A DNA stretch of 64,000 nt from Puccinia triticina (lineage: Eukaryota > Basidiomycota > Pucciniomycetes > Pucciniales > Pucciniaceae). Below, one piece after another: positions 38,556 through 49,609 of the stretch. The notes under the pieces are model-generated. The model was not told the origin of the DNA, did not search any database, and saw only the letters and a list, made by a program, of their open reading frames with translations. How positions within the stretch are numbered: position 1 is the first letter of the stretch; each line of letters begins with the position of its first letter. Made by a program: the position numbers and the translations under genes. The stretch covers positions 186,001 through 250,000 of the forward strand of contig NC_070561.1 of NCBI RefSeq assembly GCF_026914185.1, in the 5' to 3' direction.

Positions 38556-38822
38556 TTGCAACACACTCCAGAGAAAACTTTATTTGCTTACGCCGGCCGC
38601 TATGCTCCGGCGGCTGAGTGAAGATAACGGCACAGGGACACTTCACAATACACACCAGAGAAAATTATTCTTTGCTTACACCGGCCGCTATGTGCCGGCG
38701 GCTTAGTGAAGATAACAGCACAGGAAAACTTCGCAATACAATCCAGAGGGACTTATCCTTTGCTTACGCCGGCCGCTATGCGCCGGACTCAGTGAAGTTA
38801 ATGCTGCAGGGCTAGATAAGAA
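38556..38822. repeat. Three tandem 88-bp units with GC hairpin
   Basis: GCTTACGCCGGCCGCTATG-type blocks recur at 38586, 38674 and 38762, an exact 88-bp step. Each contains a CCGGC...GCCGG hairpin followed by AGTGAAG(A/T)TAA and an ACACNCCAGAG-like stretch. The array lies directly downstream of the accessory gene stop. Confidence 0.85.
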
Positions 38823-38827
38823 AGAAA

Positions 38828-40280
38828 CTACAAGAAATCCAAGCTGGGGTTGAGAGTTGGATCTGATACAGGAAAAAGAGAAGATGGGGAAGGTAAAGTG
38901 TCTTCATCTTCCTCTTCATCATATTGGTCTTTGTTATCTTCTTTGTATGCTTGTTGATTGGCTTGCGAGTTTGATTGAGCTTGATTGGCAGCATCCTGTC
39001 GAGCTTGATTGGCAGCTTTGTTTCTTCGCATGTCTTGAATGATCTTATTCTTTTTTTCAAGGTAGTATTCTTGAGTGTATTCGTCGAGCTTACTGAGGTC
39101 CTTGTCCATGATGGTCATCTCAATTTGCACATGTAAGCCGTCCGCGCGCTCCTGCTGAATGTGATTTGTCTCTTCTTGGAGTTGATTGGCTCGATCAAAC
39201 TGGGCAATTCGTTTGGAGCCCTCGACCGAGTTCTTTTCAAGAAGCTTAACCTTCTTGTGGGCAATTTCAAGCTTGGCTTCTTTGCGTTTAGCACTTTTGA
39301 TTCCAATCGGACAAACCTCAGTTGGTTCACTCTCTTTGTTTGGGAGGTTACTGGTCTCTTCAATCAAGGGGTGCGGCAATTGCGTGGAATTGGAGGTCTG
39401 TGGAGTGCTTTCTGCAGTGTTTGGAGTTGGCTGAGTTTTCTTTTTCCGGATACTGCTGGCGTCCCTCCACTTCTCATGCGGGTACAGAATTGACCAAGCT
39501 GCGTCGTACAAAAAGACCTTTTGTGTTTCCTTGTAGTAGGCCTTTTTAGCTATCTTCACATAGTTGGCAGGGGCAGATCCAGAGGGAGGATGGTCTTTGG
39601 CCTTGTTGTAATGGGCTGAAAACTTCGCGGTTGATTTTCGAAGCAAGTCCCACCTAAATAGAAAAAAATAAAAATAAAATCAGATCATTTCAGCTCATTT
39701 TGAGGTATGAAGTCAGAAGACAGACATGCAACTAAAAAACATACCAATTTGATAAAGTGGCAAACTCCTTATGCGTGCCTGAGAGGCCTTCAAATGTTTC
39801 TTGTACTCATACCCAGAAGGATCCAATGGTCCGAAGTTATTGGTTATAATGTCCTTTGAGATCTCAATCCAGCTACGGGCCAGTTGTTCATCTTCGATGG
39901 GGGTGAAGTTGCTTGCGCAAGTCCGCTTTGGTTTACACTGCAAAAAAAACTTGGTCAACTGCTTGCAGTTGACATGCAGGATACTCAAGCCAAGCTGCCA
40001 TTGTAACTCCACCTGAATGCACAAGTGTCTTTGTTGGCACAGTCACTGTGCAAGGTGCACAGTGACTGTGCATGAAAGCTTGGGTTGAATCAAACCTTGA
40101 GTAAGGCTGGTGTAACACCACAAGCTTCCTCAGAGTTACCGCATGTCAACTGCTCACAGTTGACACAGTTTTTTTTGCAGTGTTTAGTAATTGTGCTGGT
40201 GGCACTGGTGGGTGTTGACAAAGTTGGAGATGATTTGAATGTCCCCCGAATCAAACCTGGTGGAACCTGGGCTAGCAAAC
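38828..40280 (-). pseudogene. Harbinger accessory protein (SANT/NAM-associated C-terminal domain)
   Basis: Second of the two genes carried by PIF/Harbinger elements; such proteins bind DNA and help the transposase enter the nucleus. The exon at 39653-38828 contains LRKSTAKFSAHYNKAK and a long Lys/Gln/Glu-rich helical region typical of NAM-associated C-terminal proteins. The upstream exon (to 39745) has NFTPIEDEQLARSW, the SANT/Myb-like start, and the two join at a GT-AG intron (39744-39654). The reading frame of the upstream exon is off by one before the splice site, and a MITE (39936-40182) splits the N-terminal coding part. No good ATG was found. Non-functional. Confidence 0.72.
39936..40182. 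mobile_element. 247-bp foldback MITE in the accessory gene
   Basis: Inverted ends of about 44 bp start CACTGCAAAAAAAACT and carry CAGTTGACATGC. They are flanked by TTTA at 39932-39935 and 40183-40186. Removing the element joins TITK to PKRTCASNF in one frame. A compact relative lies at 50944-51055. Confidence 0.82.
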
Positions 40281-40679
40281 CATTTCAGGTTAGCAGTTGC
40301 TAAATGTAGCGACCACAAACCTGAAATCAAACTTCTTGTTTGTTAACCCAATGTTAACCCGGCACCAATGCAAGTGGCCAATCAGGTTTGGTTGGGTTAA
40401 CTCGCCTTAACCCGGCAATTTAACCCGACCAATGCGAATGCTCTTAGCCTGATTTCAGCTGCTGGTCACAGATGGTTTCAAATCTCATGCACCCTTCCTG
40501 CATAAACTTAAAAAAATACTGCATAAGCATTCCCTTCAGCAAGGCCTTTACAGGGGAGGTCTTGCTGAGAACTCTATTCATTTTCTAGAATATCCTTGCA
40601 TAGACCTGCATGAGCAGACATCAATTTTTAGCAAGGTTTTTAGACTGATTTTGAAATCAGGCTAACATGAACCCCCCTA

Positions 40680-41731
40680 TTATGAGAAGCCTGCAACCCA
40701 TGGAGGACTTGATTGTGCTGGATATAGTGAAGGAGGCTCTAAATGTTTTTGGTAGTTAAGCCTATTGGAGGACTTCCCGTCAATCTGGGAACCCCTTCCA
40801 GACCCAGATCTGAGCCAAATTTTGCAGGGAAATTTAGGCTTTGAGACTCTGGGAGGCTCTCAGATTGCTCCCAGATTGCAATGGGAAGTCCTCCATTGAT
40901 TTTTGCCAGCATTGGGACCCTCACAGGTGTCAATATGGACCCAAAACAGTCTATATTTTTGCAGGGAAATCCAGGCTCTATATTGATTATATTGATTTTG
41001 GGCACCTGGCAGATCTCGACGGGGACAATTTTACGGTGTATGCACTTCGCTGCAGAAAGCGTAGCGGGTTTGGCGGCCCATTTGCCGCCGGAGCTCAGAA
41101 GAAGTGATGACTTCCGAACACAAATAGGAAGGAAATCATACAATATCTACTAATTCATGCCTCCGCTTTTTGGGATGAGCTGCCGTTTTCTCATCTCTGT
41201 CACGCGCTTTTTTAGCGCCTGTGCAGCGGCAAGCGCGCCATGTCAGCTTTATAGCGGTCAAAGAGTACCCACTTTTGTAGCGGGCCAAAAGCCGCGTTTT
41301 TCGTCGGCCGGAGTCACCTGTCACTCGATCAGCAAACATACCACCTCACTCATCGGAACAAATTCGTCCCGGCCAGTGTGCACAGCCTCACTCACCGGGA
41401 GTGATCCCTCCCGATTGACAGAGGCGGCCTAATCTCATGAACCAAGATCAACCTCACTGGCCGAGAGCCCTCCTGGTCAATGGGTCAACAGAGGCTGTAT
41501 GTATATGTCAATCAAGAGAAATCTTTCTCAGTGCAATGTAACGGAGTAAACGGGACCCACGTCCGAGAAGCTCAGTGAGAGAACCGCAGTGTTTCTGTCT
41601 CATAGCAACCCTTGATCACGAGAAGTCTCATTGGTGCCCCTGCCCCCCGGTAGGCTAAAGCTCGTGTCATATGGTGCAATTCAGTTCAACTTCTTAATTG
41701 TATGCCGCATTGGAATCTGTCCCGGCCGGCC
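40680..41731. other. Intergenic or repeat DNA, no gene recognised
   Basis: Repeated GGGAGGCTCTCAGATTG-like and GCAGGGAAAT(T/C)(T/C)AGGCT phrases occur around 40820-40980. From ~41150 the DNA is rich in CACTCA(C/T)CGG motifs and resembles LTR or leader sequence. No domain-bearing frame. Confidence 0.35.
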
Positions 41732-42330
41732 TGATACATATAAAAGATTTAGAACAACTGAAATTCATTCATTTCTAATTAGATACTCTGTTACAAATAG
41801 TCTAGAGAAAGGAAGAGTAACAGAGTGGGGTCTGGGAGGTGAAAATGCACCTGAAAGCAGGGCGAGATGTGCCTGCTTCTGGTAGCTGAGGAGAGCCGAG
41901 GCTGGGGATGGTCTTGAACAATAAGTGTGAGGACTGCGATGGCACAAGGGCAAAACCATTCTATCGGAGTAGTCTCGTTTTGTCTTGCCGGAACAAGTCT
42001 GTTATGTCTTGGTGGATGGTTGATCCTTCCAGAGCAGCTTCTGAGATTCTGCCGAGCAGATCTTGCTGGGTTTGGGATCCGAGTCGTTCCGCGAGCGTTA
42101 AGGTTCTGGGGCTGTTCTTTTGCTTGGCATTGACCAGTAAGGTTCTAGCTTGTGCTTCCGCGGCTGTGATCGTTGGAGCGATACTTTCAGCTTAGGGTTC
42201 TGGGTCTCGGGGTCTGGACTGCAAAAGGGGGCTTACCTTTCATTGCAGCTGTGTCTGTGGTTCTGGTTGACCGCGCAAGCTTTCTTGACGGTTGCTGCGG
42301 GTGCGGGTCTGGAGCCGTATTCCTACAGCA
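41732..42330 (+). repeat. LTR-like repeat, family C copy 2
   Basis: Shares ordered blocks with the solo LTR at 33825-34502: CAACTGAAA near the start, CGAGTCGTTCCGCGAGCGTT, GACTGC(G/A)AAAGG(A/G)GGCTT, CCGCGC(G/A)AGCTT, GGTTGCTGCGGGT and GTATTC..ACA near the end. A target duplication was not found, so the right border is approximate. Confidence 0.65.
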
Positions 42331-42344
42331 TACACATATTGTAC

Positions 42345-42620
42345 ACCCGGGGAAATCACGCGGAATCCACAAGGACTCCACGTGGTAGCCGCGCGCGAGG
42401 TTGGACCAGCGGCTGGAGGTCCAGGGAATCACGGGGTCACCACCGGGAGGATCACCTGTGGATTCCACGGCAGATTTTGGCTCCCCGTGGAATCCCTGTG
42501 GATTCCCTGTGATCACGACGTGAAGGTCGGGCCCATGTGTGGATCACGGGTCCTTCAACCGTGGACTCCCCGTGGATTTGCCATGATACCCACGGGCGGG
42601 TCGAGCCCACGAGAGGCAAT
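42345..42620. repeat. GTGGATTCC-type repetitive block
   Basis: The phrases GTGGA(A/T)TCC and CCCCGTGGA recur at least eight times in both orientations. Related phrases occur at 45280-45420 and 46240-46420. Origin unknown. Confidence 0.5.
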
Positions 42621-42989
42621 CCAGACACCAGCTATAAAAACTGGATTGTTGTGCAGCAATTCATATTCATCTGGAGTACAGGGTAGCATATGCTGCATTC
42701 CATGGATTTAAAAAAGAAAAACAGCAATAGATCCTATTTTACAACAGGAGAGAGAATAAAAATAGAGCCAAGAAAATAAGGCAATCATTGCCAAATCTCG
42801 ACAATCACCACCAGTCCACCAGACTCCTCAAGAGACATCAGCAAGGGCAACGATCAACCAGTTGACACCGCAATGATGACCGCGGGTGGGAGTACCCGGC
42901 ACAATCTCCGGCGTGCTTGGCGTCTGTCTTCTGCTATTCTCGCTTGTTGTCCGATGATTGCTGTTGTATTCGTCAGACAAAAAGTGCTT

Positions 42990-43770
42990 GGGACGAGAGG
43001 TGGCTCAGAGGCCAAGTAACCCTTGGACAACCTCCTGGCCGATCTTGTTGTGCAGAGCTGCTCTGAACGCATTCAAGGAAAAGAAAACAGGTTAGGGAGT
43101 CCAAAATGAATATTGTTGATGATTGAGCGAAGCTTGTAAGACTATTCCAGAATATGGACATAAAATTGTCAAGAAAGAAAGAGCTTAACTAGGAATTTTG
43201 TCTCCACCAGCTACATCTATGACTTAAATGATATAATTGGCAAGCTCCCTGGAGTAGTTGGCTGAAAATTGAGTCGATTGCAGATTCTATTTCAGCAATC
43301 AAGAACCACTGCGTAGATATTTTAGATCAGCAAAAAGAAGGTACAGACAGACTAACCTGCTAAGTTATCACCCCCGCTCTCAACAAGCAATAATTCACAT
43401 TTGTACTCGGTCTGTAACTTCTCAAGAGCTGCCAAGTTTGCAGAGACGTCCTCCCTGATCGCTGCATGAGGACAACCACTGGTCTCAATCACAACAATTT
43501 GGGAGGGGTTTGGAAGAGCGTTATGGGTCTGAAGGAAGTCTTGATCTTTGGGGATGAAGATATTGTTGGTTAGGACCCTATTTAGTGGCAGAAAAAGTTT
43601 GAAAACATCATCAATTCTACTGTCTTTGATTCTTTTGTTATTAAAGCTCTTACTTAGTTGAACTCAAGCTCTTGTTTATAGAGACCGCTTACCCCAGGTT
43701 ATATCTATCTCTCAATTTCTTGCAGAGTGCTAACGTCAAAGCCGTTTTACCCAATCCCACAGGCCTGGAT
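42990..43770 (-). pseudogene. ureG: Urease accessory protein UreG, decayed
   Basis: UreG is the GTPase that helps load nickel into urease. On the minus strand, the P-loop exon [20 protein letters not shown] (~43765-43693), an exon with VLTNNIF...IVVIETSGCPHAAIRED and LLLVESGGDNLA (~43582-43356), and an exon with NYSRELANYII and VIDVAGGDKIP (~43250-43190) are in the right order, separated by GT-AG introns. It is broken: TAA follows YII, a TAA follows GGDKIPS, the usual N-terminus is unreadable, and the G-domain NKTD region is missing. A fragment HNKIGQEVVQGLLGL (~43055-43005) may be the former C-terminus. Expect a functional copy elsewhere. Confidence 0.78.
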
Positions 43771-44131
43771 ACACAACAATTCAGACATGAACAACTGGAA
43801 CCAAAGTTGACCAAATCTCAGGAGAAAAACATCTTTGACCTACTCTCTGATGTTGATTGTAAATGCATGCTTGTTCCAGTCCCTACCCGTGAAGTCAGGG
43901 AGGTTGTGTTCAAGAAATTTTCCGGGGTGTTCTAGATGCTCATGGGAATCAACAAGATACTGGCAGAGCTTGCGGTGGGGGTTAGTCTGGGAGAAGACCT
44001 TATTGCAGGTTGGATGCTCTTCCTCGCTTGAGCTTCTTTTTGTTCAAGGTGATGTAGAACTGCTGTCGCTGGCACAAGTCCCTTGTTGCCCTGGAGTAAT
44101 CAAGCCGGACCAGGAGTTTGAGCCGCGGCGG

Positions 44132-45203
44132 TGTAAGACTCAAAAGGTGTCGTGAGACCCTTTTGCTGAATGGCGAAAGGTATGGGTGAGGTGCAAGCTC
44201 TGCCTTTCTGTATATCAGAAAACAAGACCACCAAGGTAAGCTTGGCAATTTATTTTGTGATAGGATATGTTCGAAGATGAGATATATAAGAGGATTGTTG
44301 TCAATGTCTGAGGTTGATGGGGTTACTGATGTATGAGATAGGTGACGGTGACTTGATGTCTCGAGTGGGGCTTGAACCTAGGTCCTTGTCCTGGGGTTAT
44401 ATAATTTCAGAAAGTGAGGAGTGATGAGGATGAGAGGGAGTTAAGCTCAACCAGGAGTGGAACCGGGGACTGGTTACTGGTGAAAGGCGTGTGACTGAGT
44501 GGTGATATAAATTTAAAATAGAGTGTGAAAGGTATGTGAAACTGAGTGGTGATATGAACTGATAACCGTGATATGGATAGATGATAATATGAGTGGTGAT
44601 AAGTGAGTAGGGAATATATACTGCCGGATGGCCTGAGGATCTGAGGGGGAATGTCCCCTGATGGGATGAGGAGAAAACAACTGGCAGGCAGAGGCCTCCT
44701 TATATAGACAATGATGAGGGAATTTAGCTCCAGGGGAGCAGCTTTGAGGGAATTTGGCTGGTGGGAAAGTACAACTGAGGGAATTTAGCTAGACTATCTA
44801 CAATGCGTCCCTCTGATATGCAAACAAGATCATATATATTCATACAAGGATTTTCCAAGACCATAGGTATGCAAATGAGAAACAAACATATGCAAGAGAA
44901 AATAGGAGGTGAGGACTGATAAAAAGAAGGAAGAAAAGTAATTCATGTGCCATATGCATTATGCCAAGTATGGTAGCCAAGAGTTGAGTCTGTGTGTGAA
45001 CCCACTCGGACTGGTGCGTGAAAGGGGTGATTTGCGTATCTTCTGATCCGGTAGAGATATGAGGGTGGTTTCAGTGGGTGACTAGGGGTTATTTTGGTCC
45101 TAGATTCCATTTCTGATATCCATTTGGCTGTATCTTGAGGCGTTTTGTGAGTACACATAAAAGTTTGAATTTTTCTCCTACAAACACAGGAATAATGACC
45201 ACA
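44132..45203 (+). mobile_element. Solo LTR, family B copy 2
   Basis: A 1072-bp block TGTAAGACTCAAAAG...ACCACA with a 4-bp duplication GCGG (44128-44131 and 45204-45207). Same ends as 2835-3734, and the same TATA-like CCTTATATAGACAA (~44699) followed by three GAGGGAATTT(A/G)GCT motifs. No coding remnant. Confidence 0.82.
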
Positions 45204-45266
45204 GCGGTTGTCATCAAATTAGCCCTAATCTCCCGGTGAGCTGCATTCTTGTTGGTTCCACAGGCA

Positions 45267-45331
45267 ATGCAGGGGCAGCCGTGGGTTCCCTGTTGTTGAG
45301 AACAACGAGGAATCCACGGCTGCCCCTGCAT
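45267..45331. other. 31-bp near-perfect hairpin
   Basis: Arms 45267-45297 and 45301-45331 are inverted repeats with 28 of 31 pairs and a 3-nt GAG loop. The arm contains GCAGGGGCAGCCGTGG. It could be a foldback element end or a hairpin RNA source. Confidence 0.75.
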
Positions 45332-45423
45332 GTTGTGTGCTTGTGGGCTCCACTGCGATTCCACCAGTGGCCGGGGAATCCTCGTCATTCTTGACGTGGA
45401 AATCCCAGGCGGGTGGAGACAAC

Positions 45424-45487
45424 CAAACTTAACACAAGTCCCCTCCCTCCAAGGAGGCGCAAAGCGCCTCCGAAGGAGGGACTTGAA
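45424..45487. repeat. Short AAGTCCC...GGGACTT foldback with GC hairpin
   Basis: CACAAGTCCCCTCC and GGAGGGACTTG flank the perfect stem GGAGGCGC-AAA-GCGCCTCC. Same class as 1595, 13981 and 30395. Confidence 0.6.
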
Positions 45488-45699
45488 TATAATGTCCCAA
45501 ATCTTGCGTGAGCGCAACCAGCCATTTGGCTGGGGAGGGCATTACAACCCCCAAATCACCCACAAGCGCTCTGATTCTGGTCACGCCTCCCAGACCATTG
45601 AAAAGTCTGTGATTTTTTGGTATATGTACGGCCCTCAAAGCTCCACATTTCCATAGCATTAGGAAACTGTGGGGATGGATAAGTATTGGGCATTGGAGT

Positions 45700-46740
45700 G
45701 ATCCGCCCAATGCAGGCCCAGATAAACTCTTGGATCGATCCGCTCCTTATGGCATAAATAGCAAAATGCATACATTATAAGCCATAAGCGCCACCAATTG
45801 CAAATATGTACATATTTCATTAAAAATACAATTTAATACTTCAAGAGCCGTGGGACTCTCCCTGATCCGACAAGAGTGGAATCCGGCGGGTCATCAAAAT
45901 CTAATTTCCCAAATGTGTAAGTGCCCTTGCAAAAATAGCTGCTGAGCAGGCCATTTATGGCCGAATTTCCCCCAAAAAAATCCAGCAGATGCTCAAGATG
46001 GGCAGCTACAACTGTGCCAAAAGGCATTGAAGAGAGTTCATTTATTTATTTTTAACTTTGTGCTGAGTTTATTTTTCATCATTTCTCTGCCAAAATTTGA
46101 CTGTCCTCAGGCCGCGGGTCCGACTTCACAAGTAAGCCTCTCCTTCGGAGAGCGTCCCTTCGGGACGCGGGGTCGGGCCCCCCCGACCCTCCGATCGAGA
46201 GGCTTAGTTAAGCTCGGGAGACGACGGGCTTTCCCGTTGTCTCCACGCATTTTCCACGGGAGGGTGGAGACGACGGGGGGAGCAGTGAATTCCACGTGGG
46301 TTTCACGTATCCAGTGATCCCGTCGTCTCCACAAACCGGCGGGCCAGGAAGCACCCCCGCCGTGTAGCACCAGTGATCACGTATTCCGTCGCGGTCCCCA
46401 GGAAACCTGAAGGGCGGGCGAGTACACCCCCCTCTCACCAGTTTCCCCGTTGAGTGGGTCCGACCCATGCATATTGGTGCCAAGTTTCGCGGAGGGTTCG
46501 GTTGGATCACCAAGATGGGTCGAGACAACATCACCACCTTGAAGGTGAAATCTTGAACTGTAATGATTGAAACTTCACATGGAGAAGAATGCCTCCAAGC
46601 GTGTTATAAGTTGCAGAAATAATTATTTTAACTAACATACAAAGCAAATTGTGCCCGGTAAATTTGAGCACCACCAACCGGCCCGAACAAAATCCTTGTC
46701 CTGATCACGCCTCTTCTCGCAGACATTGACTCTTCGGGAA
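45700..46740. other. Repeat-rich upstream region of the secreted-protein gene
   Basis: GC-rich block 46110-46540 with GTCGTCTCCAC / GTGGAGACGACGG inverted phrases and CTCTCC...GGAGAG hairpins. The gene start at 46750 follows ~200 bp of AT-richer DNA that probably carries the promoter; no clear TATA box. Confidence 0.4.
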
Positions 46741-46749
46741 TCATTCATC

Positions 46750-49609
46750 ATGAAATACCTGTGGCGAACCCCGCTCGTCTTCCTATCTTACGCGCAAGGA
46801 GCTTTCTCGGGTTCTGGGCCAGGTGATCTCTTTGATCATGCAAGTCAAGCAGAGCTATGGCATTTGTTGAGCAAATTCTATCCTTTTTTCAGAAGTGATA
46901 CAAATTCAGCTTACTGAGGCTCAACTCACTGCAGACCGACCCAACACCCGCGAGAGACATCAGTTCGACTAGATCTGAGTCTCTCGCGAAGTGAAGTGCT
47001 CGACCCTGAGCTAGAAAACTGTAGGTCTAACTCTCTTCTCGGATACAATCATTTTATACGCCAATAATTTCGCTTCGATCCACAGGTTGAGATGTTTCTC
47101 ACCATTATGCGAGATGATGCTTGGTCTTTCTTTTAAATATTACTGCTAGACAACAAATCCCCAGAGCGCGGCCTATTGGCACCCATGCGTAGTAACTTGG
47201 AAGTCGACCGAGGTTGTCATCGCGGCTCATCATCGACCACCCAAGGGAAGGAACATGAATTCTTGGGTAAGTGGTTTCGCTTGGCGCACGGCAGAGCGCA
47301 TTAGAAGAATTCAAAAGTTTTATTCGTATCTAATTGGCTCAGGCGTAAAACGTCTTAAATTCTTTGCAGGAATTTCGGGCAAGCCGATTTTTTTCAATTT
47401 TCTGCCGCATGTGCCACCCCAGGAGCGACGCGATGATCGGAGAGAGAGTCGGCTTTATTCTCAGGGTACTAGCGAGGACGGTAAGCAAAATTAAAACCTG
47501 ATTCATGGGTCGGAAACTGAGAAGAGCCGCGAAATTTTACAGACTCTGGACGTCAACTGGATCTAAGCTTGACTTTAAGACATGATCCGGAAACTCTCAA
47601 GAAACAAAAGAAGTTTATTTCTACTTCACCAGGAATCATCACTGGAGAAACGGGGGAATGGATATCTCCAGAAAGCACTCATGGAAATGCCCCAAGTCAG
47701 TCTTGCGAAATCTTTCCTTGATTCCTCAAGTTGGCTTTCGGAGGCATAGCCATGTCCGAATTTTACCAAGATTTGAGGAATAGAAAAACCGACCAGAGCG
47801 GCGGAATTCTTTAGTTTTTGAACCCAAGCTAGATCTAAGCTTATCTCTGAATCATCCGGAAGCCTTTGGGAAAAACCAGCAACCTAAACTTGGTGAACCA
47901 GAAAGGTCGGCCAACACTATGATCGGATCAACATTTCCCCAGAATGAAAATGGGAAACGTCCGTGTCAGTATTGATGTTGTTTTTTGCGCTTGAGAACAT
48001 GCCGTTGATCAAAGGCATACAGTGGCCAATCAGTATGAAAACTAACCTGAACGACCTTTTTTTTTTCAGTTCTTGAATCTCAGCTAGACCTCAGTTTGTC
48101 TACAGATGATCCGCAACCCACTAGGAAAAAACAGCACTTTATATCAAGTGAAACGGAAAGGGGGGCTGAAACTATGAGCAGCTGGATGCTTCGCCAGAAG
48201 GACCATGTGGAAACTGCTAGTTAGTAACAAGGCACTTATTGTCCCATAGGGGCTCAACAACCTCAAATTCTTCTCAATGCCCATTCTGCATAAAAACTAA
48301 GAATTGCGCCCTCAACTTGTAGACCGTAAACCTCCGCCAACTCTGAGCTCACTTTCGGACTACCCCGCAGCCGCTCGTGAACAACAAAATTTCGTGTCTA
48401 GTGATCCTGAAGGGGCAAAAAAAACTATGGCCGGGTGGTTATCTCTCGAGAAAGACCATGGAAACAATCCGCGTTAGTATCACAGAACGGCACCTTCTAT
48501 TTTTTTTCTGTTAATCTTCGGGTAGCTAGCTATAGTAAACAGTCAGGATGGCAACTAACACAAGATGGAAGATTCTATAGAACACGCACCTCCGGTAGCT
48601 CAGGTAGATCGGGAATTGAATTTGGATCGTGAAGCAGCCTGGCAGGAAAGGCAACATATTTCATCGGCTGCATCAGCAACAGAGGCTGATGTTACGAGTG
48701 AATCGATAATTGCAAATGAGGATCACGAGGCTACCCCTCGTTAGTCTTGCCATGCCATCATTTTCGCCGTGGTTTGATTTGATCATTGTTCTTGGATAAA
48801 AACTGAGATTGTCTGGGTGTATTGATTTTGTTGAACTTTGATTTCTTCAAGCTCCCGAGAGTTCTTCGCGTGCTGCCACGGCTTGGTATCCTTTCCAACC
48901 CATTGTGAAAGGGAAGCGCACCAATAGAAAAAAGCCACTTACACGCCAAAAAGCACTGTCCGAGATTTACCGGAAGACCTACCCCAAAACCACCTTCAAA
49001 AATTGGGAGCGCGTCATAGGGAACAAGCAGGTTTCTACGACTAAAGGTAAGGAAGAAGCTGCCGAAGCTCTCACTAAGCAAAATAAGAACATCAAATGGG
49101 GCAAGAAAAACTCAGAGGAGACCGAGCTTAGAGTTACCAACAATTTTTCCAACCTTAAAGCCAAGGAAAAGATTGTTCAAGATCTAACTGGAAAAACGAA
49201 AACCAGCCCCAAAAAACGAAAACCCCCACTGACAAGAGTTCCTGCAAAAGAGAAGACCGAACCACTAAAGGCTGGGTTGCTTACGGAAGAGAAAATGCGT
49301 CACTCATTTTATGCAAAGTACGACGACACGGTATGGGGATGGATTTATGGAGGCACAACCTACGCTATGGAAGATTGGCATCAGGAGTCGCAGCTGGAAG
49401 AGCAATCAAGAATTTCGAATTTTGCCAGGGAGCTCGCTTCAGAAATAGAGGAATCCGACCATCAAAGCCAACATTCTGGAGTGGATACGACCAGTATTAT
49501 CAACCGCAATGCCTTGAAATTCGCTAATCTACTGTTCATCATCAACTTGAGATTGATTCGGAGCTTGAAGACCATGCCTGACACATATTATCTTGAAGAG
49601 CATGCTTGA
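46750..49609 (+). CDS. Candidate secreted effector with repeated LDLSL (EAR-type) exons
   Basis: Ten exons are proposed: 46750-46822, 46955-47020, 47150-47266, 47370-47480, 47543-47695, 47815-47958, 48070-48219, 48323-48472, 48581-48739 and 48852-49609, giving 626 residues. All nine introns fall in phase 1, and internal exons are multiples of three. Exon 1 looks like a secretion signal (MKYLWRTPLVFLSYAQGAFS). Exons 2, 5, 6 and 7 each carry LDLSL; exons 5-8 are similar ~50-residue repeats with KKQ.FISS and TM..W, and exons 8-9 are more diverged. LDLSL matches the plant EAR repressor pattern LxLxL. The last exon (~253 codons) is Lys-rich with KRTNRKK and PKKRKPP, like nuclear-localisation signals. 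I do not recognise the family. The junction of exons 1 and 2 has a weak acceptor. The frame stays open for 39 codons after the TGA. Not a mobile-element protein by any motif seen. Confidence 0.68.

Larger units (their letters stand above)
27390..40443 (+). mobile_element. PIF/Harbinger transposon enlarged by nested insertions
   Basis: The ends GA(C/G)CATTCGCATTGGTC at 27390 and, inverted, at 40443 are flanked by TTA at 27387-27389 and 40444-40446, the 3-bp duplication typical of PIF/Harbinger. Inside are a DDE transposase on the plus strand near the left end and a SANT/NAM-associated accessory gene on the minus strand near the right end, the normal two-gene set. The 13-kb length is due to later insertions, mainly the LINE at 30672-36918. 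A small relative with the same ends lies at 58946-59293. Confidence 0.87.
27373..40679. mobile_element. Short TA-target TIR element, split by the Harbinger
   Basis: Joining 27375-27389 to 40447-40677 recreates a ~245-bp element. Its ends start GGGGGGTTCA(C/T)GTTAGCC at each end, and the inverted repeat continues through CTGATTTCA. TA lies outside both ends (27373-27374 and 40678-40679), as in Tc1/mariner-type MITEs. The Harbinger element inserted inside its left inverted repeat. Confidence 0.75.

Noticed and set aside
38560..38820. CRISPR-like regular repeats
   Set aside because: Only three contiguous 88-bp units, no unique spacers, and the sequence is eukaryotic; it is an ordinary tandem repeat.
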